Shown here in pieces: positions 8,157 to 16,379 of a stretch of 64,000 nucleotides of DNA (position 1 is its first letter; each line of letters opens with the position of its first letter). The notes below the pieces were generated by a model. The model worked only from the letters and a program-made list of their open reading frames with translations, made no database searches and was not told where the DNA came from. Source of the DNA: Flavobacterium sp. J27 (GTDB lineage: Bacteria; Bacteroidota; Bacteroidia; Flavobacteriales; Flavobacteriaceae); assembly GCF_004303025.1 (NCBI RefSeq), contig NZ_PJQW01000006.1, positions 198,185-262,184 on the forward strand. The letters run 5' to 3'. A program made the translations under genes and the position numbers.

Positions 8157-8723
8157 ATGGAACAATTTATTGAATATATTTTACAATTTGGAAATCTAAA
8201 TTCTCAACAAACTAATTTAATTAAAAGTAAAGTAACAGAAATAAATCTTGAGAAAGAAGAATGTTTTTCTGAAGCTGGAAAAATTCCAAAACAAGTTGCA
8301 TTTGTAGTCGAAGGTGTTTTTAGAGGTTGTTACTACAATGCTAAAGGTGAAGAAATTACGCGTTGTTTTATTAGTGAAAATAGTTTAATGTGTGATTATA
8401 TTAATTTTGAATCCAACACTATTTCTACCGATTATTTACAGGCTTGTACAAATTGTAAACTTATCGTTTTTTCAAGACAAACATGGAATGAACTTTCTCA
8501 AATCATGGTAGGTTGGGATGATATTAAAAATAAAATGGTGCAGGTTTGTATGTATCAAAAATCTAGAAAACACCCTGTAATTTCTCAAGATGCTACAGCT
8601 CGATATTTAGAATTTATGAAAAATTATCCCACTTTGGTTAATCGCATTCCTTTAACATACATAGCCTCTTATTTAGGAGTAACGCAACAATCTTTAAGTA
8701 GAATTAGAAAAAACATTATTTAA
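8157..8723 (+). CDS. Crp/Fnr-family transcriptional regulator, module A
   Basis: 188 residues. The N-terminal cyclic-nucleotide-binding-like beta barrel (about 25-110) contains KQVAFVVEGVFRGCYYNAKG. The long helix follows, then a winged helix-turn-helix with IPLTYIASYLGVTQQSLSRI. The cNMP phosphate-binding residues of true CRP are not evident, so the signal is unknown. It is followed after 73 bases by an SDR gene on the same strand. Between them lies a palindrome centred about 42 bases before the predicted transcription start, a class II activator position. The same regulator-SDR pair recurs at 38144-39521. Likely role: activator of the SDR in response to a toxic small molecule (inference). 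Confidence 0.85.
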   Translation: MEQFIEYILQFGNLNSQQTNLIKSKVTEINLEKEECFSEAGKIPKQVAFVVEGVFRGCYYNAKGEEITRCFISENSLMCDYINFESNTISTDYLQACTNCKLIVFSRQTWNELSQIMVGWDDIKNKMVQVCMYQKSRKHPVISQDATARYLEFMKNYPTLVNRIPLTYIASYLGVTQQSLSRIRKNII

Positions 8724-8729
8724 TTTATT

Positions 8730-8774
8730 TTTACCATTTGGTAAATTTATCCATTTTTCTTCCATATAATTTTG
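8730..8774 (+). promoter_or_regulatory. Crp/Fnr-type palindrome plus -7 box before SDR
   Basis: Palindrome TTTACCATTTGGTAAA (8730-8745), then 21 bases, then TAATTTTG (8767-8774), a consensus -7 box 22 bases before the SDR ATG. The palindrome centre falls near -42. The same arrangement, with a matching change on both arms, is at 38900-38944. Confidence 0.75.
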
Positions 8775-8796
8775 CTTCATTATAAAAAAATAGAGA

Positions 8797-9537
8797 ATGG
8801 AGAAAGTATTAATTACGGGAGCCAATAAAGGAATTGGCTTTGCCACTGCAAAACTTTTATTGCAAAAAGGGTATTATGTTTATATTGGAAGCAGAAATAC
8901 TGAAAACGGGAAAATCGCTGTTGAAAAATTGAAAGCAGCAGGTTTAATTCATGTAGAAAACATTCAATTGGATGTAACAGACAGTCATTCAGTTGAGGCA
9001 GCACGTAAAGAAATCGGTAACAAGACCGAAGTCTTAGATGTTTTGATTAATAATGCAGGTATCAATGGGGGACGTAATCCCTACACGGCCTTACAATCAA
9101 AACCTGAAGAATTTTTTGCTGCATTTGATGTTAATGTGATAGGCATATCTAGAGTTACAAATGCATTTATCGATTTGCTTAAAAAATCTAATGAACCAAG
9201 AATTGTAAATTTAAGTACAAGTGTTGGCTCTATAACATTACAAAGTGATCCAAACTGGCCTGCATACCCTTATGCTAAATATGCTGTTTATGCCGTTTCT
9301 AAAGCCGCTTTAAATATGTATACGGTACATTTGGCTTATGAACTAAGGGATACAAATTTTAAAATTAATGCTGTTTGTCCAGGATTAACCGCTACCGATT
9401 TTACTTTTGGCAATGGAGGAGATGTAGATACAGCTGCAGCCAGAATAGTAAAATATGCAACTATTGGGCAAGATGGACCAACTGGAAAATTCTTTAGCGA
9501 AGAAACCAATCCTGATACAGTTGAAATTCCTTGGTAA
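8797..9537 (+). CDS. Short-chain dehydrogenase/reductase (carbonyl-reductase type), module A
   Basis: 246 residues, the size of a classical SDR. The cofactor motif TGANKGIG is at residues 7-14 and INNAGINGG near 85. The catalytic tyrosine and lysine are in YAVSK near 168, preceded by a serine-rich strand (NLSTSVGSI). The sequence resembles plant and bacterial carbonyl reductases that use NAD(P)H on aldehydes, ketones or quinones; the substrate cannot be read. It lies behind a Crp/Fnr regulator with a shared-type operator, and a paralog with the same partner is at 38144-38875. Cytoplasmic. Confidence 0.85.
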   Translation: MEKVLITGANKGIGFATAKLLLQKGYYVYIGSRNTENGKIAVEKLKAAGLIHVENIQLDVTDSHSVEAARKEIGNKTEVLDVLINNAGINGGRNPYTALQSKPEEFFAAFDVNVIGISRVTNAFIDLLKKSNEPRIVNLSTSVGSITLQSDPNWPAYPYAKYAVYAVSKAALNMYTVHLAYELRDTNFKINAVCPGLTATDFTFGNGGDVDTAAARIVKYATIGQDGPTGKFFSEETNPDTVEIPW

Positions 9538-9572
9538 TCTTTTAAAAACAATAATCCTATTATAAATATACT

Positions 9573-9599
9573 AGTGGTTTGAGTTTCTTTTGAACCACT
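9573..9599 (+). terminator. Hairpin after the module A SDR
   Basis: AGTGGTT / AACCACT with a 13-base loop, followed by a T-rich stretch. It is 35 bases after the SDR stop. Confidence 0.5.
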
Positions 9600-9765
9600 T
9601 ATATTTATGTTTCTTATACATTGTTCCGAAAAAATAAAAAAAATCTGCGTCCGTTTTTAAATAGTCATGTCTATTCAGAAAAACAAAAAAGGAGTATGTA
9701 ATGAAAAATACTTTGAGGTAACTTTTTAAGTTTTTTTAACTAGAAATTAGTTCGCAAAAAAATAT

Positions 9766-9773
9766 TAAATTTG
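9766..9773 (+). promoter_or_regulatory. -7 box TAAATTTG, four bases before the AraC ATG
   Basis: TAAATTTG followed by CAAT and ATG at 9778: the same box-N4-ATG geometry as at 8145. It predicts a leaderless mRNA. Confidence 0.55.
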
Positions 9774-9777
9774 CAAT

Positions 9778-10677
9778 ATGTCTAAAATAGAAAATTTAGA
9801 AGCATTTTACAAGCATAAATTTAATGATATTCCATCATTACCACCTGTAGATGCTGGAGGTTTTAAAGTTTTTAATTTGACTGAAACAACTAGTCAAAGA
9901 ACGCCACTGCCTTATGCGCGTTACGATTTTTTTAAAATTATGCTAATTCGTGGAAATCACCGATGTCATTACGCGGATAAGAGTATTAACCTTAACGGCA
10001 GCACACTTATTTTTTTTAATCCATCAATTCCTTATAAATTTGAACGAATAGATAAAGAGGCTACTGGTTTCTTTTGTGTTTTTAAAGAATCTTTTTTTAT
10101 AGAAAACCATAGACATGGAAATCATGATTTACCTATGTTTTCCTTAGGAGGAAAAACGGTATATCATTTAAATGATGAACAAGACAATGAAATAGCTATA
10201 TTATTTGAGAAAATAATAACCGAATCAAATTCTCAATATAAATTCAAATATCAACTCCTATTTAACTTAGTCAATGAATTGATACATTATGCTATAAAAA
10301 TGGAGCCGAACGAACATATTTATCATCATCCAGATACCAATTCGCGTATAACTTCTATATTTACGGAATTACTTGAGCAACAATTTCCTATTGAAACAGT
10401 AGAGCAATCCATAAATTTAAGAACGGCAAGTGATTTTGCAGAAAAACTTGCAGTACATGTTAATCATTTGAATAGAGCTATACGATCGACAACAGGAAAA
10501 ACAACTACAAATCACATCAACGAAAGGCTTGTGGCTGAAGCTATTGCTTTGCTAAAACACACCAATTGGAATATAGCAGATATTAGCTATTGTCTAGGAT
10601 TTACGCAACCCGCTCACTTTACTCATTTTTTTAAAAAACATACCAACAGTACACCTACCTCTGTACGACTTGTTTGA
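9778..10677 (+). CDS. AraC-family regulator, 299 aa, paralog of 51895-52761
   Basis: The N-terminal cupin-like sensor region has GNHRCHYADKSINLNGSTLI, which matches the paralog's segment around HYADRSFEAEG. The C-terminal double helix-turn-helix (about 200-299) has LAVHVNHLNRAIRSTTGKTT and ADISYCLGFTQPAHFTHFFK. It is followed on the same strand by two SDR genes, the likely targets. Activation by an aldehyde or other small ligand is an inference from the sensor-effector pairing. Confidence 0.85.
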   Translation: MSKIENLEAFYKHKFNDIPSLPPVDAGGFKVFNLTETTSQRTPLPYARYDFFKIMLIRGNHRCHYADKSINLNGSTLIFFNPSIPYKFERIDKEATGFFCVFKESFFIENHRHGNHDLPMFSLGGKTVYHLNDEQDNEIAILFEKIITESNSQYKFKYQLLFNLVNELIHYAIKMEPNEHIYHHPDTNSRITSIFTELLEQQFPIETVEQSINLRTASDFAEKLAVHVNHLNRAIRSTTGKTTTNHINERLVAEAIALLKHTNWNIADISYCLGFTQPAHFTHFFKKHTNSTPTSVRLV

Positions 10678-10729
10678 ATTTCGATAGTATCCGTTTGATT
10701 TGAGAAAACACCTACTCTACCTTACTCCA

Positions 10730-10737
10730 TACCTTTG
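10730..10737 (+). promoter_or_regulatory. -7 box TACCTTTG for the SDR pair
   Basis: TACCTTTG matches TAnnTTTG and ends 21 bases before the ATG at 10759. A TTTG at about 10693-10696 and another at 10699-10702 could serve as the -33 element. Confidence 0.5.
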
Positions 10738-10758
10738 CTCTATTAAAATTATAAAAAA

Positions 10759-11592
10759 ATGGAAAACAGAAAAGTATGGTTTATAACAGGGGCTTCCAAA
10801 GGTTTGGGATTAGCCTTAGCCAAAGAAATTTTAGAAGCAGGTCATATCGTAGCAGCAACTTCAAGGAATACAGCAAGTCTAAGTACTGTCTTAAACTATA
10901 ACGAGGATTCGTTTTTACCACTTCAAGTAGAACTTGGAGATGAAAAAAGTGTTGCTATTGCTATTGAGCAAACACATAAAAAATTTGGGAAAATAGATGT
11001 AGTTGTCAACAATGCAGGATATGGTATTGGAGGTACGATGGAAGAGTTGACAGATAAAGAAGTACGTGATAGTTTTGATATCAACGTATTCGGTATCATA
11101 AATGTTATTCGACATGTATTACCTATTATGCGACAACAAAATAATGGACATATCATTACTATTTCATCAATAGCAGGTATTGCTCCTAGTACTGGTTGGT
11201 CTGTATACGGTGCGACCAAACATGCAGTAATTGGTCTTACTGAAGTATTGGCAGATGATGTAAAACCCTTTGGCATCAAAGCTACTGTTATCGCTCCAGG
11301 TGGTTTCCGTACCAATTTCAATAATCCAGACTCTCTTGTTTTGGCAGAAAATAAGATTGAAGCTTATGCAGAAATTCATGCTGCTCAAAAACGATTTGAA
11401 GGAATTAGCGGAAAACAAGGTGGTGATCCAAAAAAAGCAGCTAAGGCAATAATCGAACTTACTGAAATGCCGGAACCGCCAGTATATCTTCTTTTAGGAA
11501 GTGATGCTTATGAACGCGCCATTACTAAAATAGAGTTATTAAGAAATAATTACGAGCAATTAAAATCATTAACAAAATCAACGGATTATTAA
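10759..11592 (+). CDS. Short-chain dehydrogenase/reductase, 277 aa
   Basis: Classical SDR with TGASKGLG at residues 10-17, NNAGYGIGG near 92 and a catalytic segment ISSIAGIAPSTGWSVYGATK (Ser, Tyr and Lys in order). The extension after residue 190 (GGFRTNFNNPDSLV) and the length fit the SDR oxidoreductases of about 275-280 aa that act on hydroxylated or carbonyl compounds. It is the first of two SDR genes behind an AraC regulator; the next gene starts 10 bases after the stop, so the two form an operon. NAD(P)-dependent, cytoplasmic. Substrate unknown. Confidence 0.85.
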   Translation: MENRKVWFITGASKGLGLALAKEILEAGHIVAATSRNTASLSTVLNYNEDSFLPLQVELGDEKSVAIAIEQTHKKFGKIDVVVNNAGYGIGGTMEELTDKEVRDSFDINVFGIINVIRHVLPIMRQQNNGHIITISSIAGIAPSTGWSVYGATKHAVIGLTEVLADDVKPFGIKATVIAPGGFRTNFNNPDSLVLAENKIEAYAEIHAAQKRFEGISGKQGGDPKKAAKAIIELTEMPEPPVYLLLGSDAYERAITKIELLRNNYEQLKSLTKSTDY

Positions 11593-11602
11593 TTTTAAAA
11601 TT

Positions 11603-12328
11603 ATGCAGATTTCAAACAATAAAATTTTAATCACAGGTGGTGCAAGTGGCATCGGGCTTGGATTAACGGAACGATTTGTAAAAGAAAATAATACTGTAAT
11701 CATTTGTGGCAGAAGACAGGAAGCTCTTGATGAAGTGACTAAAAAATTTCCGAATGTAATTACTCGTTCCTGTAATCTGGAAATCGAAGAAGAAAGAATA
11801 GCTTTATTTGAATGGGTCTCCGAAAAACATCCTGATATAAACGTTTTAGTTAATAACGCAGGAATTCAAAACTGGATGAAAATTACGGAGAACAACTTCT
11901 TTGAAAGAGCAAAACAAGAAATTAACATTAATGTTCTTGCCCCACTTCATCTGACGAGTCTTTTTATACAACTTACATCTCTTACAACTATTATCAATGT
12001 TACTTCGGGATTGGCATTTGTACCTTTGACTAAAGTGCCTGTTTATAGTGCCACTAAAGCCTTTTTTCGTTCGTTTACGCTATCAGTAAGACAGCAATTG
12101 CAGAATACTGATATAGAAATAATCGAAATTATACCGCCTAAATTGAACACAGATTTAGGGGGAAAAGGCTTACATGATGATGCCCCTCCTGTAAGTGAAT
12201 TTCTTGATTCCATATTTGAACAATTAAAAGATGGAAATATAGAATTAGGATATATGCTAAGCGCTCAACAACTAAATTTAAATACAATTTTTATAAAGGA
12301 TTATTTCAAAAATCTTAATGAAAACTAA
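11603..12328 (+). CDS. DltE-like short-chain dehydrogenase, 241 aa
   Basis: TGGASGIGLG at about residues 10-19, VNNAGIQNW near 90, then SGLAFVPLTKVPVYSATKAF with the Tyr-x-x-x-Lys pair. Low similarity to the gene before it, so they are different SDR subtypes. The sequence resembles the DltE/YbbO-like oxidoreductases, whose substrates are poorly known. It is the second gene of the operon under the AraC regulator at 9778, ten bases after its neighbour. Confidence 0.8.
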   Translation: MQISNNKILITGGASGIGLGLTERFVKENNTVIICGRRQEALDEVTKKFPNVITRSCNLEIEEERIALFEWVSEKHPDINVLVNNAGIQNWMKITENNFFERAKQEININVLAPLHLTSLFIQLTSLTTIINVTSGLAFVPLTKVPVYSATKAFFRSFTLSVRQQLQNTDIEIIEIIPPKLNTDLGGKGLHDDAPPVSEFLDSIFEQLKDGNIELGYMLSAQQLNLNTIFIKDYFKNLNEN

Positions 12329-12384
12329 AATAGATTAACTGATAGATATTCCTTCTATTCCTCTATTTTAAGCAACTTTACCTT

Positions 12385-12392
12385 TATCTTTG
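12385..12392 (+). promoter_or_regulatory. -7 box TATCTTTG before the HD-domain gene
   Basis: TATCTTTG fits TAnnTTTG and ends 17 bases before the ATG at 12410, so this gene probably has its own promoter rather than belonging to the SDR operon. Confidence 0.5.
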
Positions 12393-12409
12393 TATTAAAA
12401 AAAAATCTA

Positions 12410-13003
12410 ATGGAGGAATCAAAATTATTCAAACAAATTGCTTTCATCAAGGAAATTGATAAAATAAAATATATTCAAAGAAAGACCAAACTATTTCATA
12501 GCGATCGAAATGAGAATGATGCTGAACATAGTTGGCATTTGGCAGTAATGGCGATTATTCTTGCGGAACATTCTAATACTTCTATTGATCTTCTTAAGGT
12601 ATTAAAAATGGTGTTGATTCATGACATAGTTGAAATTGATGCTGGAGATACATTTATTTATGATACAAAAAAATCGCACAGTAATACGGATGAGGAGAGA
12701 ATAGCGGCTAATCGAATTTTTGGGATTTTACCCCAAGAACAGGCTCATGAGTTGCTTGCAATTTGGGAAGAATTTGAAGCAGGGGAGACTAAAGAAGCTA
12801 AATTTGCAAAATCAATGGATAGGTTAGAACCTTTATTACAAAATACATCTAATAATGGAGGCACATGGAAGGAATTTGATGTAAAGTATGAAAAAGTATA
12901 TGAGAAGAAAAAAGTCATACAAAAAGGCTCTGAAACTATTTGGAAATACGCTGAAAATCTTTTAAATGAAAGTGTTGAAAAAGGAATTTTAAAGAAAGGG
13001 TAA
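12410..13003 (+). CDS. HD-domain hydrolase, YfbR/HDDC2-like, 197 aa
   Basis: The metal-binding HD pattern is visible: RNENDAEHSWHLAVMAIILA near residue 42 (first His) and MVLIHDIVEIDAGDT near 65 (His-Asp), with a later Asp in MDRLEPLLQ near 140. The spacing and size match the HD proteins related to E. coli YfbR, a 5'-deoxynucleotidase, and eukaryotic HDDC2. It likely removes phosphate from deoxynucleoside monophosphates in the cytoplasm (family inference). A strong terminator begins three bases after the stop. Confidence 0.8.
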   Translation: MEESKLFKQIAFIKEIDKIKYIQRKTKLFHSDRNENDAEHSWHLAVMAIILAEHSNTSIDLLKVLKMVLIHDIVEIDAGDTFIYDTKKSHSNTDEERIAANRIFGILPQEQAHELLAIWEEFEAGETKEAKFAKSMDRLEPLLQNTSNNGGTWKEFDVKYEKVYEKKKVIQKGSETIWKYAENLLNESVEKGILKKG

Positions 13004-13006
13004 AAG

Positions 13007-13052
13007 TTCAAGAGTTAAGGTATACTTTTTAAAACTTAACTCTTGAATTTTT
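13007..13052 (+). terminator. Strong intrinsic terminator after the HD-domain gene
   Basis: Thirteen-base perfect stem TTCAAGAGTTAAG / CTTAACTCTTGAA followed by TTTTT. Confidence 0.85.
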
Positions 13053-13176
13053 ATATAAACTAAATTTGAATACGAAATTAGTATTCAAAAGAACAATTGA
13101 TTAAAGATGTATTGAGATAACTATGAATAATTTAAACTGCCATCATGGTTACAAACATCATTAATAAAAAGGTTCT

Positions 13177-13761
13177 CTAATTGTCTAACAAGCTCATTAC
13201 TATATCTAGAACTTTCATATGTTCATTTACATCTTTGTATATTTTTCCATCTACTCTCAATCCATTTATAAAACTGTAGAAGTAGTTTGCAATAGATATT
13301 GGACTTTGTTTCGTTACTATTTCACCTTTATTAATTCCTTTTTCTATAGCATTTGTTAGGGCTGAAATAATATCTTTTCTATGCTCTCTTATTATTTCTA
13401 AAATTTCATCGTCATGTGCCGCAAGTTCTATTGCTGTATTGACTATAAAACAACCTTTGTTGTCAATGTCTGAAATAGTTTCTTCTATAAATTGAGATAA
13501 AATTTTTTTGATGGTTGCTTTAAATGAGGTTCCCTCATTCAAAGTTGTTATCATTTTTTCTGCTGATGTATTTCTGTATTCTTGTAAGGCCAATATGAAT
13601 AAATTTCTCTTAGTTTTATAGGCACTATACATGCTTGAACGACTAATATTAAATGCTTCTAGCATATCTTGTGTTGATACTGCATTATATCCTTTTTTCC
13701 AAAAAAGATTTATAGCTGTTTCAATAACTTTAGTCTCATCAAATTCGCGTTGTCTTGCCAT
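13177..13761 (-). CDS. TetR/AcrR-family regulator, 194 aa, paired with SDR 13833-14585
   Basis: The start chosen is the ATG at 13759-13761, giving MARQREFDETKVIETAINLF, the usual TetR opening. An upstream in-frame ATG at 13830 would add a 23-residue tail with no family support. The helix-turn-helix is at residues 25-46 (AVSTQDMLEAFNISRSSMYS). The ligand-binding part has DNKGCFIVNTAIELAAHDDE, as in the TetR group that acts on quinones or aldehydes. It lies 71 bases behind the SDR gene on the same strand, so the two are co-transcribed or each has a promoter. Direct repeats upstream of the SDR are its likely operator. Confidence 0.85.
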   Translation of the reverse strand: MARQREFDETKVIETAINLFWKKGYNAVSTQDMLEAFNISRSSMYSAYKTKRNLFILALQEYRNTSAEKMITTLNEGTSFKATIKKILSQFIEETISDIDNKGCFIVNTAIELAAHDDEILEIIREHRKDIISALTNAIEKGINKGEIVTKQSPISIANYFYSFINGLRVDGKIYKDVNEHMKVLDIVMSLLDN

Positions 13762-13771
13762 ATAAGTGAAA

Positions 13772-13801
13772 TTACAGGATAAAAGGATTATTACCCTGTA
13801 A
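13772..13801 (-). promoter_or_regulatory. Inverted repeat upstream of the TetR gene
   Basis: TTACAGG / CCTGTAA arms separated by 16 bases, ten bases before the TetR start, in the gap between SDR and TetR. It may be an operator or an attenuating hairpin. Confidence 0.4.
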
Positions 13802-13832
13802 ATATAATAATTGTTAACTGGATCGTCCAAAT

Positions 13833-14585
13833 TTAAAATTGAACCATTCCTCCATCTACATAAATTTCAGTTCCGTGAACATATGATGAATCTTCAGATG
13901 CTAAATATGTTATAGCTTTTGCCACTTCCTGTGCCCTTCCAATTCTGCCTAGTGGTACTTGAGGTACTAATATCTCGTCTACAAAACCGTCGATTTCTTC
14001 TTCGTTCATTCCTGTTTTGTTAAAAAATCCTGTTTCAATAGGTCCCGGACTTACTGCATTTACTCGTATTTTTCTATTGGATAATTCAGAGGCAAATGTT
14101 TTTACAAAAGACTTAACGGCACCTTTACATGCAGAATATACAGAAGCACCTTGCATTCCTATCTCAGTTACTATAGATGTATTAAGAATTATAGAACTGC
14201 CTTCATTCATTAAAGGTAAAATGGATTGAACTGTAAAAATGGTTCCTTTTACCATCACATTAAATAGTTCATCATAGTGTACTTCGTCTATTTCTTCAAT
14301 TGTTGCAAATTTACCGTATCCAGCATTCACATAAAGAATATCAACTGTTCCTTTTAAAGATTTAACTTTCTCGGCTAATGATTTTAAGTCTGAGATATTA
14401 CCTGAATCAGCTACGATTCCCAAAGCATTTTCTCCTAATTCACTAACGGTTTGGTCAACTGTTTTTTGGTGTCTTCCTGTAATGATTACAGTTGCACCTT
14501 GTTCGATAAAGTCTATAGCCGTTGCTTTACCAATTCCACTAGTACCGCCAGTAATTAATGCTACTTTGTTCATTAATTTTTTCAT
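13833..14585 (-). CDS. Short-chain dehydrogenase/reductase, 250 aa, TetR-linked
   Basis: TGGTSGIGKA near residue 13, VNAGYGKF near 90 and NTSIVTEIGMQGASVYSACK holding the Ser, Tyr and Lys of the active site. The C-terminal end (SSYVHGTEIYVDGGMVQF) is the classical FabG-like ending with the DGG motif. This SDR type is often found beside a TetR or HxlR regulator and reduces small carbonyls or quinones. Two start codons are possible: MKKLMNKV at 14585 or MNKV twelve bases later. A pair of direct repeats flanks the -7 box upstream. Confidence 0.85.
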   Translation of the reverse strand: MKKLMNKVALITGGTSGIGKATAIDFIEQGATVIITGRHQKTVDQTVSELGENALGIVADSGNISDLKSLAEKVKSLKGTVDILYVNAGYGKFATIEEIDEVHYDELFNVMVKGTIFTVQSILPLMNEGSSIILNTSIVTEIGMQGASVYSACKGAVKSFVKTFASELSNRKIRVNAVSPGPIETGFFNKTGMNEEEIDGFVDEILVPQVPLGRIGRAQEVAKAITYLASEDSSYVHGTEIYVDGGMVQF

Positions 14586-14615
14586 TTTTTAAAATTTTTA
14601 TAGGTACAAAATAAA

Positions 14616-14663
14616 TATGTACTGATTAGTCCACAAAGATATAATTATGTACTGATTAGTCCA
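14616..14663 (-). promoter_or_regulatory. Two 18-bp direct repeats bracketing the SDR -7 box
   Basis: TATGTACTGATTAGTCCA occurs at 14616-14633 and 14646-14663 (30-bp period). Each holds the near-palindrome ACTGATTAGT. The minus-strand -7 box TATCTTTG (14634-14641) lies exactly between them. A repressor bound here would block RNA polymerase; the adjacent TetR protein is the obvious candidate. Confidence 0.75.
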
Positions 14664-14710
14664 AATGAATTTTAAAAAATATTATTTTGCTTTTTAATGG
14701 ACTATAAATT

Positions 14711-15724
14711 TTATGATTCTATATTGTTTTCAATCCATTGAAGGACTGGTTGTAGTGCTTCATCAGAATTTTTCTCATAAATAAGTCCGTGACCATTCCC
14801 TAGTACCCCATAATCAGGTAAATGTAAATGGTGTACCTTAGCAGCTGATCGTTTTATTAATGCAATCAGTTCTGGCACATAATAAGTAAATGGTGATGCT
14901 TCCCCAGTAATGACAGCTATAGGTAATTCTTTCAAAGCTGGAATAAAGTAATGGTCAAAGTTTTTCTGTAAATCTTCAAAACTCGCTATCGATTTGTTGT
15001 ATGTAATTTCCGCAGCGGTCCATCCGTACTTTAAATATCCTAAACCATGTATAGTTCCAAATGCAGGTCCCATAGGTTCTACAGTCACAATTCCCTTTAT
15101 AAAATTCTTTTTCTGTTCAGCAAGAAGCCATCCTAAAGGTCCTGATGCAGAATGTGTGAAAATAATGGCAGGTCCAATTTTTTCAAGTAATTTTGACAAG
15201 CGATCAACATCAGTAATTTGCGCTTGCTCAAGGTCTGTAGGTAAGGCACTAAATCCAGCTATAAATGCATCATAGGCATCATGGTCTTCGGGATCAAAAA
15301 CCCATTGGGTATGTTGGTCAGCTAATTCTTGAGGAAAAAACACACTTCTACCAGTTTTGTATGAAAAGGGAGTGCCTAATGTACCAGAGGATAATTCAGG
15401 ATGAGAGTGTGATCTACCATGTCCCGTGCGGTCGACATTAAATACAGTAAATCCTGCTTCTACTAAGCGTTGTGCCCAACCTGGTCTTCCATCAGGAGTA
15501 TCCATCCATTCTGTAGATTGGAATAGGCCCCCATGAATCAATACAACTGGATAAGGATGTTTAATTTTTTCAGGTGATTCCCATGATACAAACATAGGAG
15601 CATCTTGGTATTTTTCGTTATTTTTTTCAATTGGGTTTCCTGTAATCCAAAATTCACCTCTTCTTGAGGTACGCAGTGTTCCACGCTCCCAAAATTTATT
15701 TATTTTTTCTTTTACTTTGTTCAT
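14711..15724 (-). CDS. Alpha/beta hydrolase, 337 aa, TetR-linked
   Basis: VVLIHGGLFQSTEW near residue 61 is the oxyanion-hole strand. FNVDRTGHGRSHSHPE follows near 100. The nucleophile elbow is FTHSASGPLGW near 188, and a late histidine (YGVLGNGHGLIYEKN near 315) completes the triad. No signal peptide, so cytoplasmic. It resembles esterases and lactonases of 320-340 aa often placed beside TetR regulators. A palindromic site at 15762-15783 upstream matches the one before the TetR gene, so both are probably repressed together. Substrate unknown. Confidence 0.8.
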   Translation of the reverse strand: MNKVKEKINKFWERGTLRTSRRGEFWITGNPIEKNNEKYQDAPMFVSWESPEKIKHPYPVVLIHGGLFQSTEWMDTPDGRPGWAQRLVEAGFTVFNVDRTGHGRSHSHPELSSGTLGTPFSYKTGRSVFFPQELADQHTQWVFDPEDHDAYDAFIAGFSALPTDLEQAQITDVDRLSKLLEKIGPAIIFTHSASGPLGWLLAEQKKNFIKGIVTVEPMGPAFGTIHGLGYLKYGWTAAEITYNKSIASFEDLQKNFDHYFIPALKELPIAVITGEASPFTYYVPELIALIKRSAAKVHHLHLPDYGVLGNGHGLIYEKNSDEALQPVLQWIENNIES

Positions 15725-15761
15725 ATTATTACATTGCTTTTTCTAATTAGTTAAAAAATAA

Positions 15762-15783
15762 TATTAAACCTATCGTTTTAAAA
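15762..15783 (-). promoter_or_regulatory. Candidate TetR operator before the hydrolase
   Basis: TATTAAACCTATCGTTTTAA is a near palindrome (TTAAAC / GTTTTAA arms). It matches the site at 16391-16412 in most positions and lies 38 bases before the hydrolase ATG. Confidence 0.6.
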
Positions 15784-15796
15784 TAATGCAAAAAAA

Positions 15797-16375
15797 TTAT
15801 TTAGTTATGCTATCAATAATCATCTTACTTACTTTTTTAGTTATGGCAGAATTTTTAAACAATATGTCTGCATGCCAAATAGCAGCTAAACATGAAACTA
15901 TATAGTAGGCCAAATCTTGAGGAGATTTATCCTTGGGTATTTCACCTATTTTCTGTGCTTGCTCTACTAATGTCTCAAAAAGACCTACTGTTTTTTCAGA
16001 TTGTTTTTGCAATACTTTATATACATCAACATCCAATCTTCCCAATTCAAAAGTGGTATAAATTGATAAACAGGTTTTTGTGTCCAGTATGATATTTTGT
16101 TCAATATCGTTTATGATGGCTATAACAGAATTTAAGGGAGATTTCCCTTTACTCGCTGCTAATGAATATTCGTCTTCTTTGAAGGAAATGTAACTTTGGA
16201 GGCATTTTATAAAAAGTTCCTGTTTGTTCCCAAAACTTCTGTATATACTACTTCTGTTTAATTGTAGCCTTTCCTCCAGATCATTCATTGAAGTTCTAGA
16301 GTATCCTTTTTCCCAAAAAAGTTCTCGGGCTATATTTAGCTTTTTATTATAATCGAATTCTATTGGTCTTGCCAT
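15797..16375 (-). CDS. TetR/AcrR-family regulator, 192 aa, paired with hydrolase
   Basis: Starts MARPIEFDYNKKLNIARELF. The helix-turn-helix is TSMNDLEERLQLNRSSIYRS at residues 28-47. The C-terminal ligand domain has LDTKTCLSIYTTFELGRLDV, with a cysteine at the place used in the TetR subgroup that senses electrophiles. Its ATG lies four bases after a TATATTTG box (16380-16387), so the mRNA may be leaderless. The gene precedes the hydrolase gene on the same strand by 72 bases, and similar palindromes lie before both genes. Expected role: repressor of itself and the hydrolase. Confidence 0.85.
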   Translation of the reverse strand: MARPIEFDYNKKLNIARELFWEKGYSRTSMNDLEERLQLNRSSIYRSFGNKQELFIKCLQSYISFKEDEYSLAASKGKSPLNSVIAIINDIEQNIILDTKTCLSIYTTFELGRLDVDVYKVLQKQSEKTVGLFETLVEQAQKIGEIPKDKSPQDLAYYIVSCLAAIWHADILFKNSAITKKVSKMIIDSITK

Positions 16376-16379
16376 AGTA

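Noticed and set aside
10923..11321. 132-aa minus-strand frame inside the SDR gene
   Set aside because: It lies wholly inside a clear SDR gene in another frame.
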